A stretch of DNA of 33,895 nt from Ignavibacteriaceae bacterium (GTDB taxonomy: Bacteria; Bacteroidota; Ignavibacteria; Ignavibacteriales; Ignavibacteriaceae): NCBI GenBank assembly GCA_013360295.1, contig JABWCL010000040.1, forward strand, positions 1 through 33,895. Reading direction: 5' to 3'. The position numbers and the translations under genes were made by a program. Shown piece after piece: positions 7,138 to 14,712 of the stretch (position 1 is the stretch's first letter; every line of letters begins with the position of its first letter). The notes beneath the pieces were generated by a model. That model worked only from the letters and a program-made list of their open reading frames with translations. It did not search any database and was not told the origin of the DNA.

Positions 7138-7490
7138 AAATTAAGAATTAAGAATTTTATAAACTTTTTAAAAGGATTTGCGGCTTATCAGCGAATGCTA
7201 AGAAATTTTAATATGGAACGAAAAAAAGAGAGTTGAAAATTAAAATAGTGTTATTTATTCAGGAACAGACTTGATTCCAGAAGTTACTAAATCATACTTT
7301 GCGATCTCTGCGTCAACTTTGCGTCTTTGCGTGAACCCCTTCTTTCAGTTGAACTCGAATTAACTATAATGCAGGCCCGAATCAATAAAAATACAATTAT
7401 GGTACTAACTATGATTCCTTAGAAAACCCTCCACGCACACCCGCCCCCCCCATATAAGTGAAAACAAATTTTTAATTCTTAATTTTTAAT
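7133..7490. repeat. 19-bp inverted repeats bracketing the gene-free stretch 7138-7485
   Basis: ATTAAAAATTAAGAATTAA at 7133-7151 recurs exactly inverted at 7472-7490. Each arm contains the stop codon of the flanking gene: the transferase on the plus strand and the haem lipoprotein on the minus strand. The roughly 320 bp between the arms contain no gene. They hold a CTCTGCGTCAACTTTGCG-type dispersed element at about 7297-7336 and a run of eight C residues near 7444-7451. No transposase or terminal target duplication is seen. Confidence 0.6.
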
Positions 7491-7884
7491 TATTCTTCGC
7501 TCCTTCTTTGATCCAAACCTCGAATCCCTGTTTCTGGTTTTCGGTTAACGGGCCGCCGAGTGAGCCGATGGGAGGCATTGCCAGCGCGCCGCTTTGCCCC
7601 CTGATTGCCCATATCAGTTTACTGTTCTCCGGTTTACCCGGGAATATGATATCGAACCGCTGTGTTATGTTTGTGTAACTCGTGAAACTTAAACCATCTG
7701 CGAGACGGCTGTCATCGTGGCATCCGGAGGTGGCGCATTTAATGGAAAGTACCGGTGTAAGATGTCGCGCGAAACTGACATTCGATGAGGGAATGACTGT
7801 GTTATCCACCTGCTCAGTGGTAAGGGTATCATCACACCCTGTAAATATTATAGCCGATAAAAAAATGATAAAGAAAATTCGCAT
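7486..7884 (-). CDS. Small haem-binding-type (cytochrome c-like) lipoprotein
   Basis: A 132-residue exported lipoprotein. Residues 1-17 are a lipoprotein signal with lipobox FTGC (Cys17 lipidated). The mature part has CATSGCH (Cys50, Cys55, His56), a CX4CH spacing instead of the standard CX2CH, within VLSIKC-type context, and LAMPPIGS (Met103) followed by QKQGFEVWIKEGAKNN. The order CxxxxCH, then AMPP, then WIxxGAxxN resembles the planctomycete-type cytochrome c domains found in Bacteroidota lipoproteins, with His56 and Met103 as likely haem ligands. Haem attachment is inference: the spacing is non-canonical and no maturation gene is nearby. It diverges from the sigma-54-promoted gene at 8024, and a 13-bp palindrome lies 33 nt upstream of its start. 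Confidence 0.75.
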   Translation of the reverse strand: MRIFFIIFLSAIIFTGCDDTLTTEQVDNTVIPSSNVSFARHLTPVLSIKCATSGCHDDSRLADGLSFTSYTNITQRFDIIFPGKPENSKLIWAIRGQSGALAMPPIGSLGGPLTENQKQGFEVWIKEGAKNN

Positions 7885-7916
7885 ACTTTGCTGTATTTAA
7901 ATGAGATAAAATCCTG

Positions 7917-7950
7917 ATTTGTGACAAATAATGTTAATAAACATGTTAAT
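7917..7950. promoter_or_regulatory. Operator-like repeats between divergent genes
   Basis: ATTTG-TGA-CAAAT (7917-7929) is a 13-bp palindrome. It is followed by two copies of ATGTTAAT (7931-7938 and 7943-7950) repeated at a 12-bp step. They lie between the lipoprotein start (7884) and the sigma-54 promoter (7976-7991), where an activator or other regulator could bind. The binding protein is unknown. Confidence 0.4.
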
Positions 7951-7975
7951 TCCGGGCAATATCCAAAGATTACTC

Positions 7976-7991
7976 TGGCACGCTTATTGCA
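7976..7991 (+). promoter_or_regulatory. Sigma-54 (RpoN) promoter
   Basis: TGGCACGCTTATTGCA matches the -24/-12 consensus TGGCACGNNNNTTGCW at every defined position, with GG and GC the required 12 bp apart. The expected start site, about 12 nt after the GC, falls near 8002, leaving a 22-nt leader with AGGA at 8013-8016 before the ATG at 8024. An enhancer-binding activator would be required; none is encoded in the window. Confidence 0.8.
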
Positions 7992-8023
7992 CTCTAAGTA
8001 TAGATATTATTTAGGATTATGAA

Positions 8024-8320
8024 ATGGAATATATGACTTTTATCAGAATTACTATCCTGGGAATGACGATCTTATTCGTTATTACCATGTCACTGATTCT
8101 GTTCTTTAACAGGCTGAGCAGAGTAAAATCCCGCACTGACGGAAAAGCAAAAAGTATCAATTCAAGCGTAAAAAGGAACACACTTGCGGCTGTAATAGGA
8201 GAAGATGACCCTTTCCCGGTGAAAGTAAAAGCCGCGGAATATATTGCGCCAAAACATTATGAATCAAATAATTACGCGGCACGTCAGAAATACGAAGTAG
8301 TAAAAGTGAATCACCGCTAA
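8024..8320 (+). CDS. Small single-pass membrane protein (OadG-like N-terminus)
   Basis: A 98-residue protein with one membrane segment (about residues 6-28, FIRITILGMTILFVITMSLILFF) followed by a basic, polar cytoplasmic tail. The ILGMTILF segment resembles the GMxxVF stretch of OadG, the small membrane subunit of sodium-pumping decarboxylases, but the tail shows no further match I can defend and no decarboxylase subunits are nearby. So the family is uncertain. The ATG at 8024 is preceded by AGGA at 7-nt spacing; a second Met lies at residue 4. Expression is predicted to depend on sigma-54 through the promoter at 7976-7991. It converges with the transglutaminase gene (26-nt gap). Confidence 0.7.
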   Translation: MEYMTFIRITILGMTILFVITMSLILFFNRLSRVKSRTDGKAKSINSSVKRNTLAAVIGEDDPFPVKVKAAEYIAPKHYESNNYAARQKYEVVKVNHR

Positions 8321-8346
8321 CAGAAATTAATTCAATTAGAGGATAT

Positions 8347-9597
8347 TTACCTGCTATCCCATTTACAGAGATAACTGAGGCGGTCACCGTCTTTTCTGCA
8401 TAAAACCACCTCTCCCCGCGGAACCTTCACTTTTATTGAGTAATTCCCTGCTCCATCATTCTTCAGTTCAATAAAGCTGCCCCCTGCATAAATACCGGGG
8501 ACGATATCATTTTTACTAAATATTTTAAATTCTGTTTCACTGTCGGCTTTAAGGGGATTAATCAGGGGCTCGAGAATAACTGCCCCGCTTGCTGCCATAT
8601 CACTGTACACAACCGGAAACCCATAGTCGTTTCCTTCTGAAGCAATTAATTTTAGGTTTGCCACACCATCGTATTTTTCCGCGGCTCCCTTATCGGATGC
8701 AAAGAGAATCAACTCATACTCCCCTTGTGAAGGGAAGCGTACATAAATATTTATTTTCCCGTCTCGCTTCTGCACAAACGTCCTGCCGCTGATTTCTTTA
8801 CCTTTATTATTATATAAAGAGGCCAGCATATTCACTCCGGAGGGGACATTTAAACTTAGAATTTTCTCCGAACCGCATTTTTCGACAAGGTTATATTTTT
8901 CCGCGAACTCTAGCCTCATCTCAAAAAATCCCTCCCTCAGGAAAGGCTGCTTCCTGAATTCATCAAATGAAAGGGGTGAAGGAAGAAACTGGTATTTATT
9001 ATTTTCAGGGAAATGGGAGTAAATAAATTCAGCAGGGTCTGGCATAAAATACGCTGTACTGTAACGCCGTATAAACTCACGTCCATCAACATAACCTGCG
9101 TCCCAGGTAGCATCAATGAGTCTCCATCTGCCCGATAACTTAACGGCATTCCAGGCGTGATTGGAATTATACTTCTCCTCACCGCCGAATATCGAGAAAC
9201 CCAGCCCCCTGCCATAACCGGTAATAATTATATTTTCTATCCCTGCAGCGTTGCACATAGCGGCAAAGACGTTAGCGTATCCCTGGCAAACTGATTTTCC
9301 CGTTCGAAGCACATCGAGTTCCTCATACGCTTCGACCTGTCCCGAGAAATACCCCTCTACATCATATTCAATGTTTAATGCAATCCAATCGTGGAAGATC
9401 CTCACTTTCTCCTCAGGAGAAGAAACACCTTTCATAAGGTGAGCTGTAAGATCAGGGAAATATTTTGAAGGTGATTTCTTTATACCGGATAAAATGGATT
9501 GGGGAACGTTAATTGCACGTGGATGAGGAACCTGGGTAAAAACAGTAAGGAATGAAAAATTAAAAATCAGGAGGAAAAAACGAAGCAGTCTGTACAC
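8347..9597 (-). CDS. Secreted transglutaminase-like (kyphoscoliosis peptidase-type) protein
   Basis: A 416-residue exported protein. Residues 1-22 form a signal peptide. Residues about 60-190 are a transglutaminase-like papain-fold domain with an intact triad: Cys104 in GKSVCQGYA, His147 in NSNHAWNAV, and Asp162 in LIDATWD. Residues about 215-416 are beta-rich and resemble the C-terminal domains that follow this fold in bacterial kyphoscoliosis-type peptidases. The activity could be peptide cleavage or cross-linking; the sequence does not decide. The start is GTG at 9597 with GAGAGG 5 nt upstream; it lies just past the tRNA-Ala terminator, so the gene has its own promoter or depends on read-through. 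Confidence 0.85.
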   Translation of the reverse strand: MYRLLRFFLLIFNFSFLTVFTQVPHPRAINVPQSILSGIKKSPSKYFPDLTAHLMKGVSSPEEKVRIFHDWIALNIEYDVEGYFSGQVEAYEELDVLRTGKSVCQGYANVFAAMCNAAGIENIIITGYGRGLGFSIFGGEEKYNSNHAWNAVKLSGRWRLIDATWDAGYVDGREFIRRYSTAYFMPDPAEFIYSHFPENNKYQFLPSPLSFDEFRKQPFLREGFFEMRLEFAEKYNLVEKCGSEKILSLNVPSGVNMLASLYNNKGKEISGRTFVQKRDGKINIYVRFPSQGEYELILFASDKGAAEKYDGVANLKLIASEGNDYGFPVVYSDMAASGAVILEPLINPLKADSETEFKIFSKNDIVPGIYAGGSFIELKNDGAGNYSIKVKVPRGEVVLCRKDGDRLSYLCKWDSR

Positions 9598-9627
9598 GGA
9601 TACCTCTCTTAAATTATGCCTGTAAAC

Positions 9628-9658
9628 AAAAAAGTCCTTCCCCAGACCGGAGAAGGAC
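9628..9658 (-). terminator. Rho-independent terminator after tRNA-Ala
   Basis: On the minus strand GTCCTTC pairs with GAAGGAC (7 bp, 11-nt loop) and six T residues follow at 9628-9633. It lies immediately downstream of the tRNA and before the transglutaminase gene. Confidence 0.88.
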
Positions 9659-9664
9659 CAAATG

Positions 9665-9737
9665 TGGAGCTAAGCGGGTTCGAACCGCTGGCCTCTTGAA
9701 TGCCATTCAAGCGCTCTACCAACTGAGCTATAGCCCC
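9665..9737 (-). tRNA. tRNA-Ala (anticodon GGC)
   Basis: A complete 73-nt cloverleaf. The acceptor stem GGGGCTA/TAGCTCC has one G-T pair; the D arm is GCTC/GAGC; the anticodon stem CTTGA/TCAAG encloses ATGGCAT with anticodon GGC; the T arm AGCGG/CCGCT encloses TTCGAAC. The discriminator base is A and CCA is not encoded. The gene has a Bacteroidota-type promoter 13 nt upstream and its own terminator, so it is a single-gene transcript. Confidence 0.97.
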
Positions 9738-9749
9738 GAGAAGACGATG

Positions 9750-9781
9750 CAAAATTATGAAGAAATACTCTTAAAAACAAA
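9750..9781 (-). promoter_or_regulatory. Bacteroidota-type promoter of tRNA-Ala
   Basis: On the minus strand TTTG (9781-9778), 20 nt, then TAATTTTG (9757-9750) match the -33 TTG and -7 TAnnTTTG boxes known for the primary sigma factor of Bacteroidota. Transcription would begin about 6-8 nt upstream of the mature tRNA. The -33 box lies inside the T-tract of the preceding terminator. Confidence 0.7.
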
Positions 9782-9818
9782 CCCCGCTTTTCACCTCTTT
9801 CGGGGAGAAAAGCGGGGT
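9773..9818 (-). terminator. Rho-independent terminator of the P-domain T9SS gene
   Basis: A perfect 12-bp stem (ACCCCGCTTTTC/GAAAAGCGGGGT, 9781-9792 with 9807-9818) encloses a 14-nt loop and is followed on the minus strand by TTGTTTTTAA. It starts 20 nt after the stop codon at 9838. Confidence 0.9.
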
Positions 9819-9837
9819 AAATAGTAACTTCGGACTA

Positions 9838-12351
9838 TTACTTGGTAAGGATCATCTTCTTGATTGAAGAGAATGACTGTCCGTCGATTCCTTTAGCTTC
9901 AATCTGATAGATATACATACCGCTGTTTAATCCGAGCGCGCTGAAGTTCACATTGTGAACGCCCGCGTCCATTGTCGCGTTAACGAGTGTGCTTACTTCT
10001 TCACCGAGAGTGTTGAACACTTTAAGTGTAACCTGTGAAGAAACCGGTAATGCAAAACGGATTGAGGTAGCAGGATTGAACGGATTCGGATAATTCTGTC
10101 CAAGTTCAAATACTGACGGCAGGCTTAAGTCAACTTCAACAGCATTGCTGTATGAGAAGGTACCGTCAAAATCTACCTGGCGGAGCCTGTAGGTGTATTT
10201 ACCAGCGGCTACGCCTTTATCAGTAAATGTATAGCTGCGTGTTTCAGAAACCGTTCCGCTGCCGGCGATAAATCCAACTTTAGTGAATTCGCCTGATGCT
10301 GCTTTTCTTTCAACTTCGAAACCTCTGTTATTTACTTCTGTTGCGGTTGACCAGTTAAGGACAACATCACCATTTGAACCAACAGCAGAGAAGGAAGTCA
10401 TTTCAACAGGGATAATCGGTTCAGAAGTTATGAACTGAAGTTTCCAGGCCCACAGGGTACCCACGTCTGAACCTGCGTCATCTACTACACGGAGTTTCCA
10501 GGAACCCCAGGAATTTGAGTTAGCAAGAACATTGAGCGGAGTTTCCGGTTTCCAGATACCCGTCATAGGAGCAACCGCAGTTGTAACGGAAGCTGTTGCA
10601 TCGTCATCAAGCGTACAGTTAATATAGTTGTCACCGCTTGAACCGTTATCGCTCGAAAGGTCAATCAGGGTTCCGTTTGGCGAAACGAGAGTAATATCAA
10701 GGTCAGCATCCCAGGTGTGGATGATAGTATCGATTGTAACAACAACTTTAATGATGTTCGCTTCGGTAAGGCCAAATACATAAATTTCATCTTCTATACC
10801 TGTCGGGTTATTATCAGGAATAGCCAGGTTCAGGTTGTTCCTGCTGAAGGTCATTGAATATAAACCAACTCCGACAACAGCAGATGCTCCGGGAGCGCTG
10901 CCGAATCCGGCTGCCCAGGATGTAACTTTATATATATGCAATCCTGCGGGAGGATTGGATTCGATGAACTGAGTTCCTGTACCGGTAACTTTTCCGATCC
11001 TGGTATCATTTCTCCAGATAATTGAGGAGTCAACCGTAATAGGATCACCGAAGATATTCTGTGTTGGGTTAACCCAGGTAACTGTCGTCTGGTTAGGTTG
11101 AGGAGTCCAGGTACCGGCAACCTGAGTTGGAGGATTCGGAGCAGGAGCTAAGGCAGTTTTGAAACGCCATACCGGTCCTGTTGTTGAATCCGTAGCACCG
11201 GCTTCAATTACACGCCAGAAATAATCTGTATTATAAGCAAGATTAGGAACAGCATTGTAAGTTGTGTGAACTGTTGACGGTGATCCGTTTAATACTAACG
11301 CGTTCGGTGAGAACGAATTAACTTCATTGAGATTGGTGGAGAAGTATACTTTATTATAAACAGTACCGGTCGGATTAGCCCAGGTAATATACGGATGCGT
11401 ATTTACGGGAACATTGTTCGCGTTGTTTGCTGGCAGCGGATTCGTCGGATATCCCGGTCCCGGAGGTGGTCCTAATGTGGCAATTTCATATCCGAACAAG
11501 CGGTCAGGAGCGCCCTGAAGAACACCACCCATAACAAGAATGCCCGGGAGGAGTTGATCGGTAATGAACATACCGCCGGCGATGGCTGTAGTTTGTCCGA
11601 GACCTACATCAGTAATAACATCGTGCTGAACACCGGTTGGCTGTCCTGTGGCTATACTGAGCTGAATAATATTCTGTGGTGTACCCTGACCCGCACCCTG
11701 TGACCAAACCCAAAGGTATGGACCGCCGGTTGACCATTTATCAAAAGCGATACCATAAGTACCGGTGATGGCTGTGTTAGCAATAAAACTTAACTGAGCG
11801 CCTGTTTTGCTGACCTCAAAATAATTGAGAGCGCCGGCATTCCAGTTACCTACCCAGTATGAACCCTGTCCGCCGTTACCGTCCGGATTATAGGTGATAA
11901 ACCTTGCTGTAACACCAGCAGGCAGAACTATTGTTCCGTTAGCTGCACGGGTAGTTGGATTAACTTTATATAATGTTCCGGTAGAAGTTGCAAAGACAAC
12001 ATCGGTACCGTCAAATACCATATTACGTGCGCCGGTGAAGCCCGGTGTTGTGAATGAGTCAACAATAGTACCGGCTGTACTGACAACGTAGATCCTTCCG
12101 GCAGGAGTTGACCAGCGTGATACCCAGAACTGATTGAGTGAAGGAATGAAAACCGCGCCTGCGTTTCCGAGGCCGCCGGTAACGACGCTAAGATCATAAT
12201 TGAACTTAACATCCCAGATCGCTTCAGTCTGATGCGGGAGTTTGAGAGAGCCGGATAAATCCGGTGCAACTTCTGCTTTTGCCCTGTCCTGTGCTAAAAC
12301 GGGGAGGGATAAAAGCAGAGAAAGCATAAGTAAACTTAAAAATCTTCTCAT
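9838..12351 (-). CDS. Secreted multidomain protein with P-domain and T9SS type A sorting domain
   Basis: An 837-residue exported protein. Residues 1-20 form a signal peptide ending in VLAQ. Residues about 45-290 form repeated beta-strand units (AVFIPSLNQFWVSRWST, MVFDGTDVVFATSTGTLYKV) that look like a beta-propeller. Residues about 301-400 and 405-495 look like two fibronectin III-like units. Residues about 500-642 match a proprotein-convertase P-domain (homo B): IPDNNPTGIEDEIYV, HTWDADLDITLVSPNGT, SWGSWKLRVVDDAGSDVGTLWAWKLQF. Residues about 650-750 carry the VVLNWSTATEVNNRGFEVERK module, and the last 85 the YPNPFNPATSIRFALP sorting domain. No protease domain accompanies the P-domain, so it is probably a binding or structural module here. 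The ATG is preceded by AAAGG. The gene follows the T9SS gene at 12427-13662 with a 75-nt gap containing a hairpin. Confidence 0.92.
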   Translation of the reverse strand: MRRFLSLLMLSLLLSLPVLAQDRAKAEVAPDLSGSLKLPHQTEAIWDVKFNYDLSVVTGGLGNAGAVFIPSLNQFWVSRWSTPAGRIYVVSTAGTIVDSFTTPGFTGARNMVFDGTDVVFATSTGTLYKVNPTTRAANGTIVLPAGVTARFITYNPDGNGGQGSYWVGNWNAGALNYFEVSKTGAQLSFIANTAITGTYGIAFDKWSTGGPYLWVWSQGAGQGTPQNIIQLSIATGQPTGVQHDVITDVGLGQTTAIAGGMFITDQLLPGILVMGGVLQGAPDRLFGYEIATLGPPPGPGYPTNPLPANNANNVPVNTHPYITWANPTGTVYNKVYFSTNLNEVNSFSPNALVLNGSPSTVHTTYNAVPNLAYNTDYFWRVIEAGATDSTTGPVWRFKTALAPAPNPPTQVAGTWTPQPNQTTVTWVNPTQNIFGDPITVDSSIIWRNDTRIGKVTGTGTQFIESNPPAGLHIYKVTSWAAGFGSAPGASAVVGVGLYSMTFSRNNLNLAIPDNNPTGIEDEIYVFGLTEANIIKVVVTIDTIIHTWDADLDITLVSPNGTLIDLSSDNGSSGDNYINCTLDDDATASVTTAVAPMTGIWKPETPLNVLANSNSWGSWKLRVVDDAGSDVGTLWAWKLQFITSEPIIPVEMTSFSAVGSNGDVVLNWSTATEVNNRGFEVERKAASGEFTKVGFIAGSGTVSETRSYTFTDKGVAAGKYTYRLRQVDFDGTFSYSNAVEVDLSLPSVFELGQNYPNPFNPATSIRFALPVSSQVTLKVFNTLGEEVSTLVNATMDAGVHNVNFSALGLNSGMYIYQIEAKGIDGQSFSSIKKMILTK

Positions 12352-12396
12352 TGATAAACCTTTATTTATAAAAAATTAGTTTTTATTGAATTCTGT

Positions 12397-12417
12397 AAAG
12401 GGAGGGTTTCCCCTCCC
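12397..12417 (-). terminator. Hairpin between two T9SS cargo genes (weak terminator)
   Basis: On the minus strand GGGAGGG pairs with CCCTCCC around a GAAA tetraloop, 9 nt past the stop codon of the upstream gene. Only TTT follows before ACAG, so termination may be partial, allowing some transcription into the P-domain gene. Confidence 0.6.
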
Positions 12418-12426
12418 ATAAAAAAT

Positions 12427-13662
12427 TTATTTGGTTAAAGTCATCTTCTTGATAGCAGAGAAATTTGTTCCGTCAACGCCTGAAGCATCGATACGGGCAA
12501 AATAGATACCTGACTGTAAAGATGAAGCATCAAATTTTACAGTGTGGTTTCCGGCAGTCATACTTGCATTAACCAGTGTTGCAACTTCCTGTCCGAGGAT
12601 GTTGAATACTTTCAATGAAACTTTTGAATCAGCGGCTAATCCGAATTTAATGTTGGTTGACGGATTGAATGGATTCGGATAGTTCTGAGCCATTTCAAAA
12701 GTAGCAGGTTTCAGAATTTCGGTTTCAACTACTGATGAATAAGCGTAGGTACCGTCAAAATCGATCTGTTTCAGCCTGTAGCTTACTGCGCCAAACTGAT
12801 CTACTTTATCCGTATAGCTGTAATTCTGAGTTTCGGTTGTTGTTCCTTTACCGGATACAAATCCGACTGTGACGAAATCGCTTCCGCTTTTTCTCTGAAT
12901 TTCAAATCCGCGGTTGTTGGTTTCGGTAGCAGTTGACCAGTTAAGGGTTACGTTGTTTCCAACAGTGTTAGCTTTGAAGGAGGTGAGTTCTACCGGAACT
13001 TCGCCGGGACCTGATACTCTGAAATAATCGAGGCCAATGAAATTGGAATTGTTACCACTTGGACCGCCATCCCATATTGCATACTGAACTGCAAACCTGA
13101 TTGTACCGGTAACGTTGATCGTACCACGCCATAAAGCCCATCCGCTTTCGCTGGTGAGGTATCTGCCCCAGGTTGTTGTAAAGTCAGCAGGGGTAATTCC
13201 GGCATTAGGAGAAAGACGAACATAAATTGAATCATCATAAGGATTGGCATCAGGTGATCTGTGATAGAAATATAATGTATCACCGGCGAGAACCTGAATT
13301 GCTGGGGAAATTAACCAGTGGTTGATATAAAAGCCGTTAGCGCCATTGTAGTTTGAAGCCACATATCCGGTATCGGGACCTTCAAAAGCGTTGAAAACCG
13401 CGATTGAACCCTGATAAAACGGAGCAGTGGTTCCGCCGCCATCGACATTAAGAACAACCCAGCCGCGAGCCTGAAGAGCTTCAACGGTGTTAGATCCGTT
13501 CATTCTGTCTTCGAATCTTAAACCAAGTGTACCCATTGGCGTGTTGCCTTCGGTAACGGTTATAGCATTCACGTCTTTGCTTCTGGAGCCACGTTCGTCC
13601 TGGGCGAACATAACCTGAGTAGCGATTAATAAAAAGAGCAAGAGTGAGGTAAAATACTTCAT
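12427..13662 (-). CDS. Secreted choice-of-anchor J-like protein with T9SS type A sorting domain
   Basis: A 411-residue exported protein. Residues 1-20 form a signal peptide (LLLFLLIATQVMFAQ). Residues about 45-215 look like a jelly-roll of the choice-of-anchor J kind: FEDRMNGSNTVEALQARGWVVLN, HWLISPAIQVLAGDTLYFYHRS, then IRFAVQYAIWDGG and NFIGLDYFRV. Residues about 225-320 carry the VTLNWSTATETNNRGFEIQRK module, and 325-411 the YPNPFNPSTNIKFGLA sorting domain ending in KKMTLTK. No enzymatic motif is visible; adhesion or ligand binding is likely from the fold. A strong AAGGAG lies 6 nt before the ATG. The sorting domain is very similar to that of the next gene, which suggests duplication of the 3' end. 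The 285-nt region upstream holds AT-rich sequence with no gene. Confidence 0.9.
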   Translation of the reverse strand: MKYFTSLLLFLLIATQVMFAQDERGSRSKDVNAITVTEGNTPMGTLGLRFEDRMNGSNTVEALQARGWVVLNVDGGGTTAPFYQGSIAVFNAFEGPDTGYVASNYNGANGFYINHWLISPAIQVLAGDTLYFYHRSPDANPYDDSIYVRLSPNAGITPADFTTTWGRYLTSESGWALWRGTINVTGTIRFAVQYAIWDGGPSGNNSNFIGLDYFRVSGPGEVPVELTSFKANTVGNNVTLNWSTATETNNRGFEIQRKSGSDFVTVGFVSGKGTTTETQNYSYTDKVDQFGAVSYRLKQIDFDGTYAYSSVVETEILKPATFEMAQNYPNPFNPSTNIKFGLAADSKVSLKVFNILGQEVATLVNASMTAGNHTVKFDASSLQSGIYFARIDASGVDGTNFSAIKKMTLTK

Positions 13663-13947
13663 TGTATCTCCTTGAATGTAATGAATATAAGTTAGTTATG
13701 AATTAGTTGAATATTATCTAATTTTGTATACTTATAATAAGGGACAAACAATCTGTAAGCACCGGTTAAATTGTCCGCCGAAATAACAGTTCAGTTTAAT
13801 AAAATATTTTTATTATTTCAAGTACTTTCAGCAGGATTTTTAAAATTAATAAAATTATTTTTTCTTTTTTATTTAAAGAATAATATATAACTTACAAAAA
13901 ACAGGGTTATGAAGGGAAAGGTTTTTTCACAGTCAGCCAATGCGGGG

Positions 13948-14712
13948 TTAAATCATCACGGCGCCGGATACTTTCAGCCAGCCCGTATTCCCGTCTCTTA
14001 ATCTTATCCGGAGCCAGCCCTCAAGATTATCCTCCACTTTCACTTTTAGACCTTCGTGAATTATAAAAGACTCTGTCCCTTTTTCATCAGGCGCGGATCG
14101 CACGCTGACCGAGGGCAAAATAATTATCGCGTACTTAGTGTTGCTTCCGGCATATACTTTACCGGCAAGATTAACGCCTGACGCCAAAAACAATATGCCA
14201 GTGGCAAAGGAAAAATACAAAAAGTATTTGCGGACAGAAAATGAAGATGATAAGTATAGTACCGCAACTGATATAATCAGAGCAAGATAAAATATATAAG
14301 TCAGTATAGTCCAGCCATTGAGTGTGAGTGCAGACTGCACAGACTCCCACCAGGCATACAGGAAGAACTGCGGAAGCACGTCCTCTTTATCAAGCAGTCG
14401 AGCGCGCGCGATTTCCAGATTATGGAGCAGGTCTTCATCAGAAGGGTTAAGACGCAAGCCTCTTTCATAATTCAGTATTGCGTAACCGGGTTTACCGGTA
14501 CGGTAGTACGCGTTACCAAGATTGTAGTGAAGCGCGGCTGAAACAGTTCCCCCGTGCAGTATCTCTTCATAGACCCTGATCGCTGAGACATAATCTGATT
14601 TTTTATAATACTTATTAGCTGAATCTATCCGCGAAGTAAGCGTGCCCGAGGCAAAAAGATGAGTTGAGACGCTTACAGAGAAAAATAAAACCAGGAATAA
14701 TACTTTTCTCAT
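13948..14712 (-). CDS. batE: BatE: TPR and SH3-like membrane protein
   Basis: The last gene of the Bat operon. The 254-residue protein has a signal peptide (1-21), tetratricopeptide repeats (about 28-108, with ALHYNLGNAYYRTGKPGYAILNYERGLRLNP), two membrane segments (about 132-155 and 163-185) and a bacterial SH3-like domain (about 192-253, SVSVRSAPDEKGTESFIIHEG...GWLKVSG). That order is the BatE architecture. The TPR and SH3b parts probably face the periplasm and may contact other Bat proteins or the cell wall. It overlaps batD by 4 nt (ATGA), showing translational coupling. No clear terminator follows; the next 285 nt are gene-free. Confidence 0.88.
   Translation of the reverse strand: MRKVLFLVLFFSVSVSTHLFASGTLTSRIDSANKYYKKSDYVSAIRVYEEILHGGTVSAALHYNLGNAYYRTGKPGYAILNYERGLRLNPSDEDLLHNLEIARARLLDKEDVLPQFFLYAWWESVQSALTLNGWTILTYIFYLALIISVAVLYLSSSFSVRKYFLYFSFATGILFLASGVNLAGKVYAGSNTKYAIIILPSVSVRSAPDEKGTESFIIHEGLKVKVEDNLEGWLRIRLRDGNTGWLKVSGAVMI

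Noticed and set aside
7133-7490. Composite transposon or MITE between the 19-bp inverted repeats
   Set aside because: No transposase, no target-site duplication and AT-only repeat arms; an insertion is possible but cannot be claimed.
8024-8320. Bona fide OadG subunit of a sodium pump
   Set aside because: Only the helix resembles OadG; no OadA/OadB genes lie nearby and the tail does not match.
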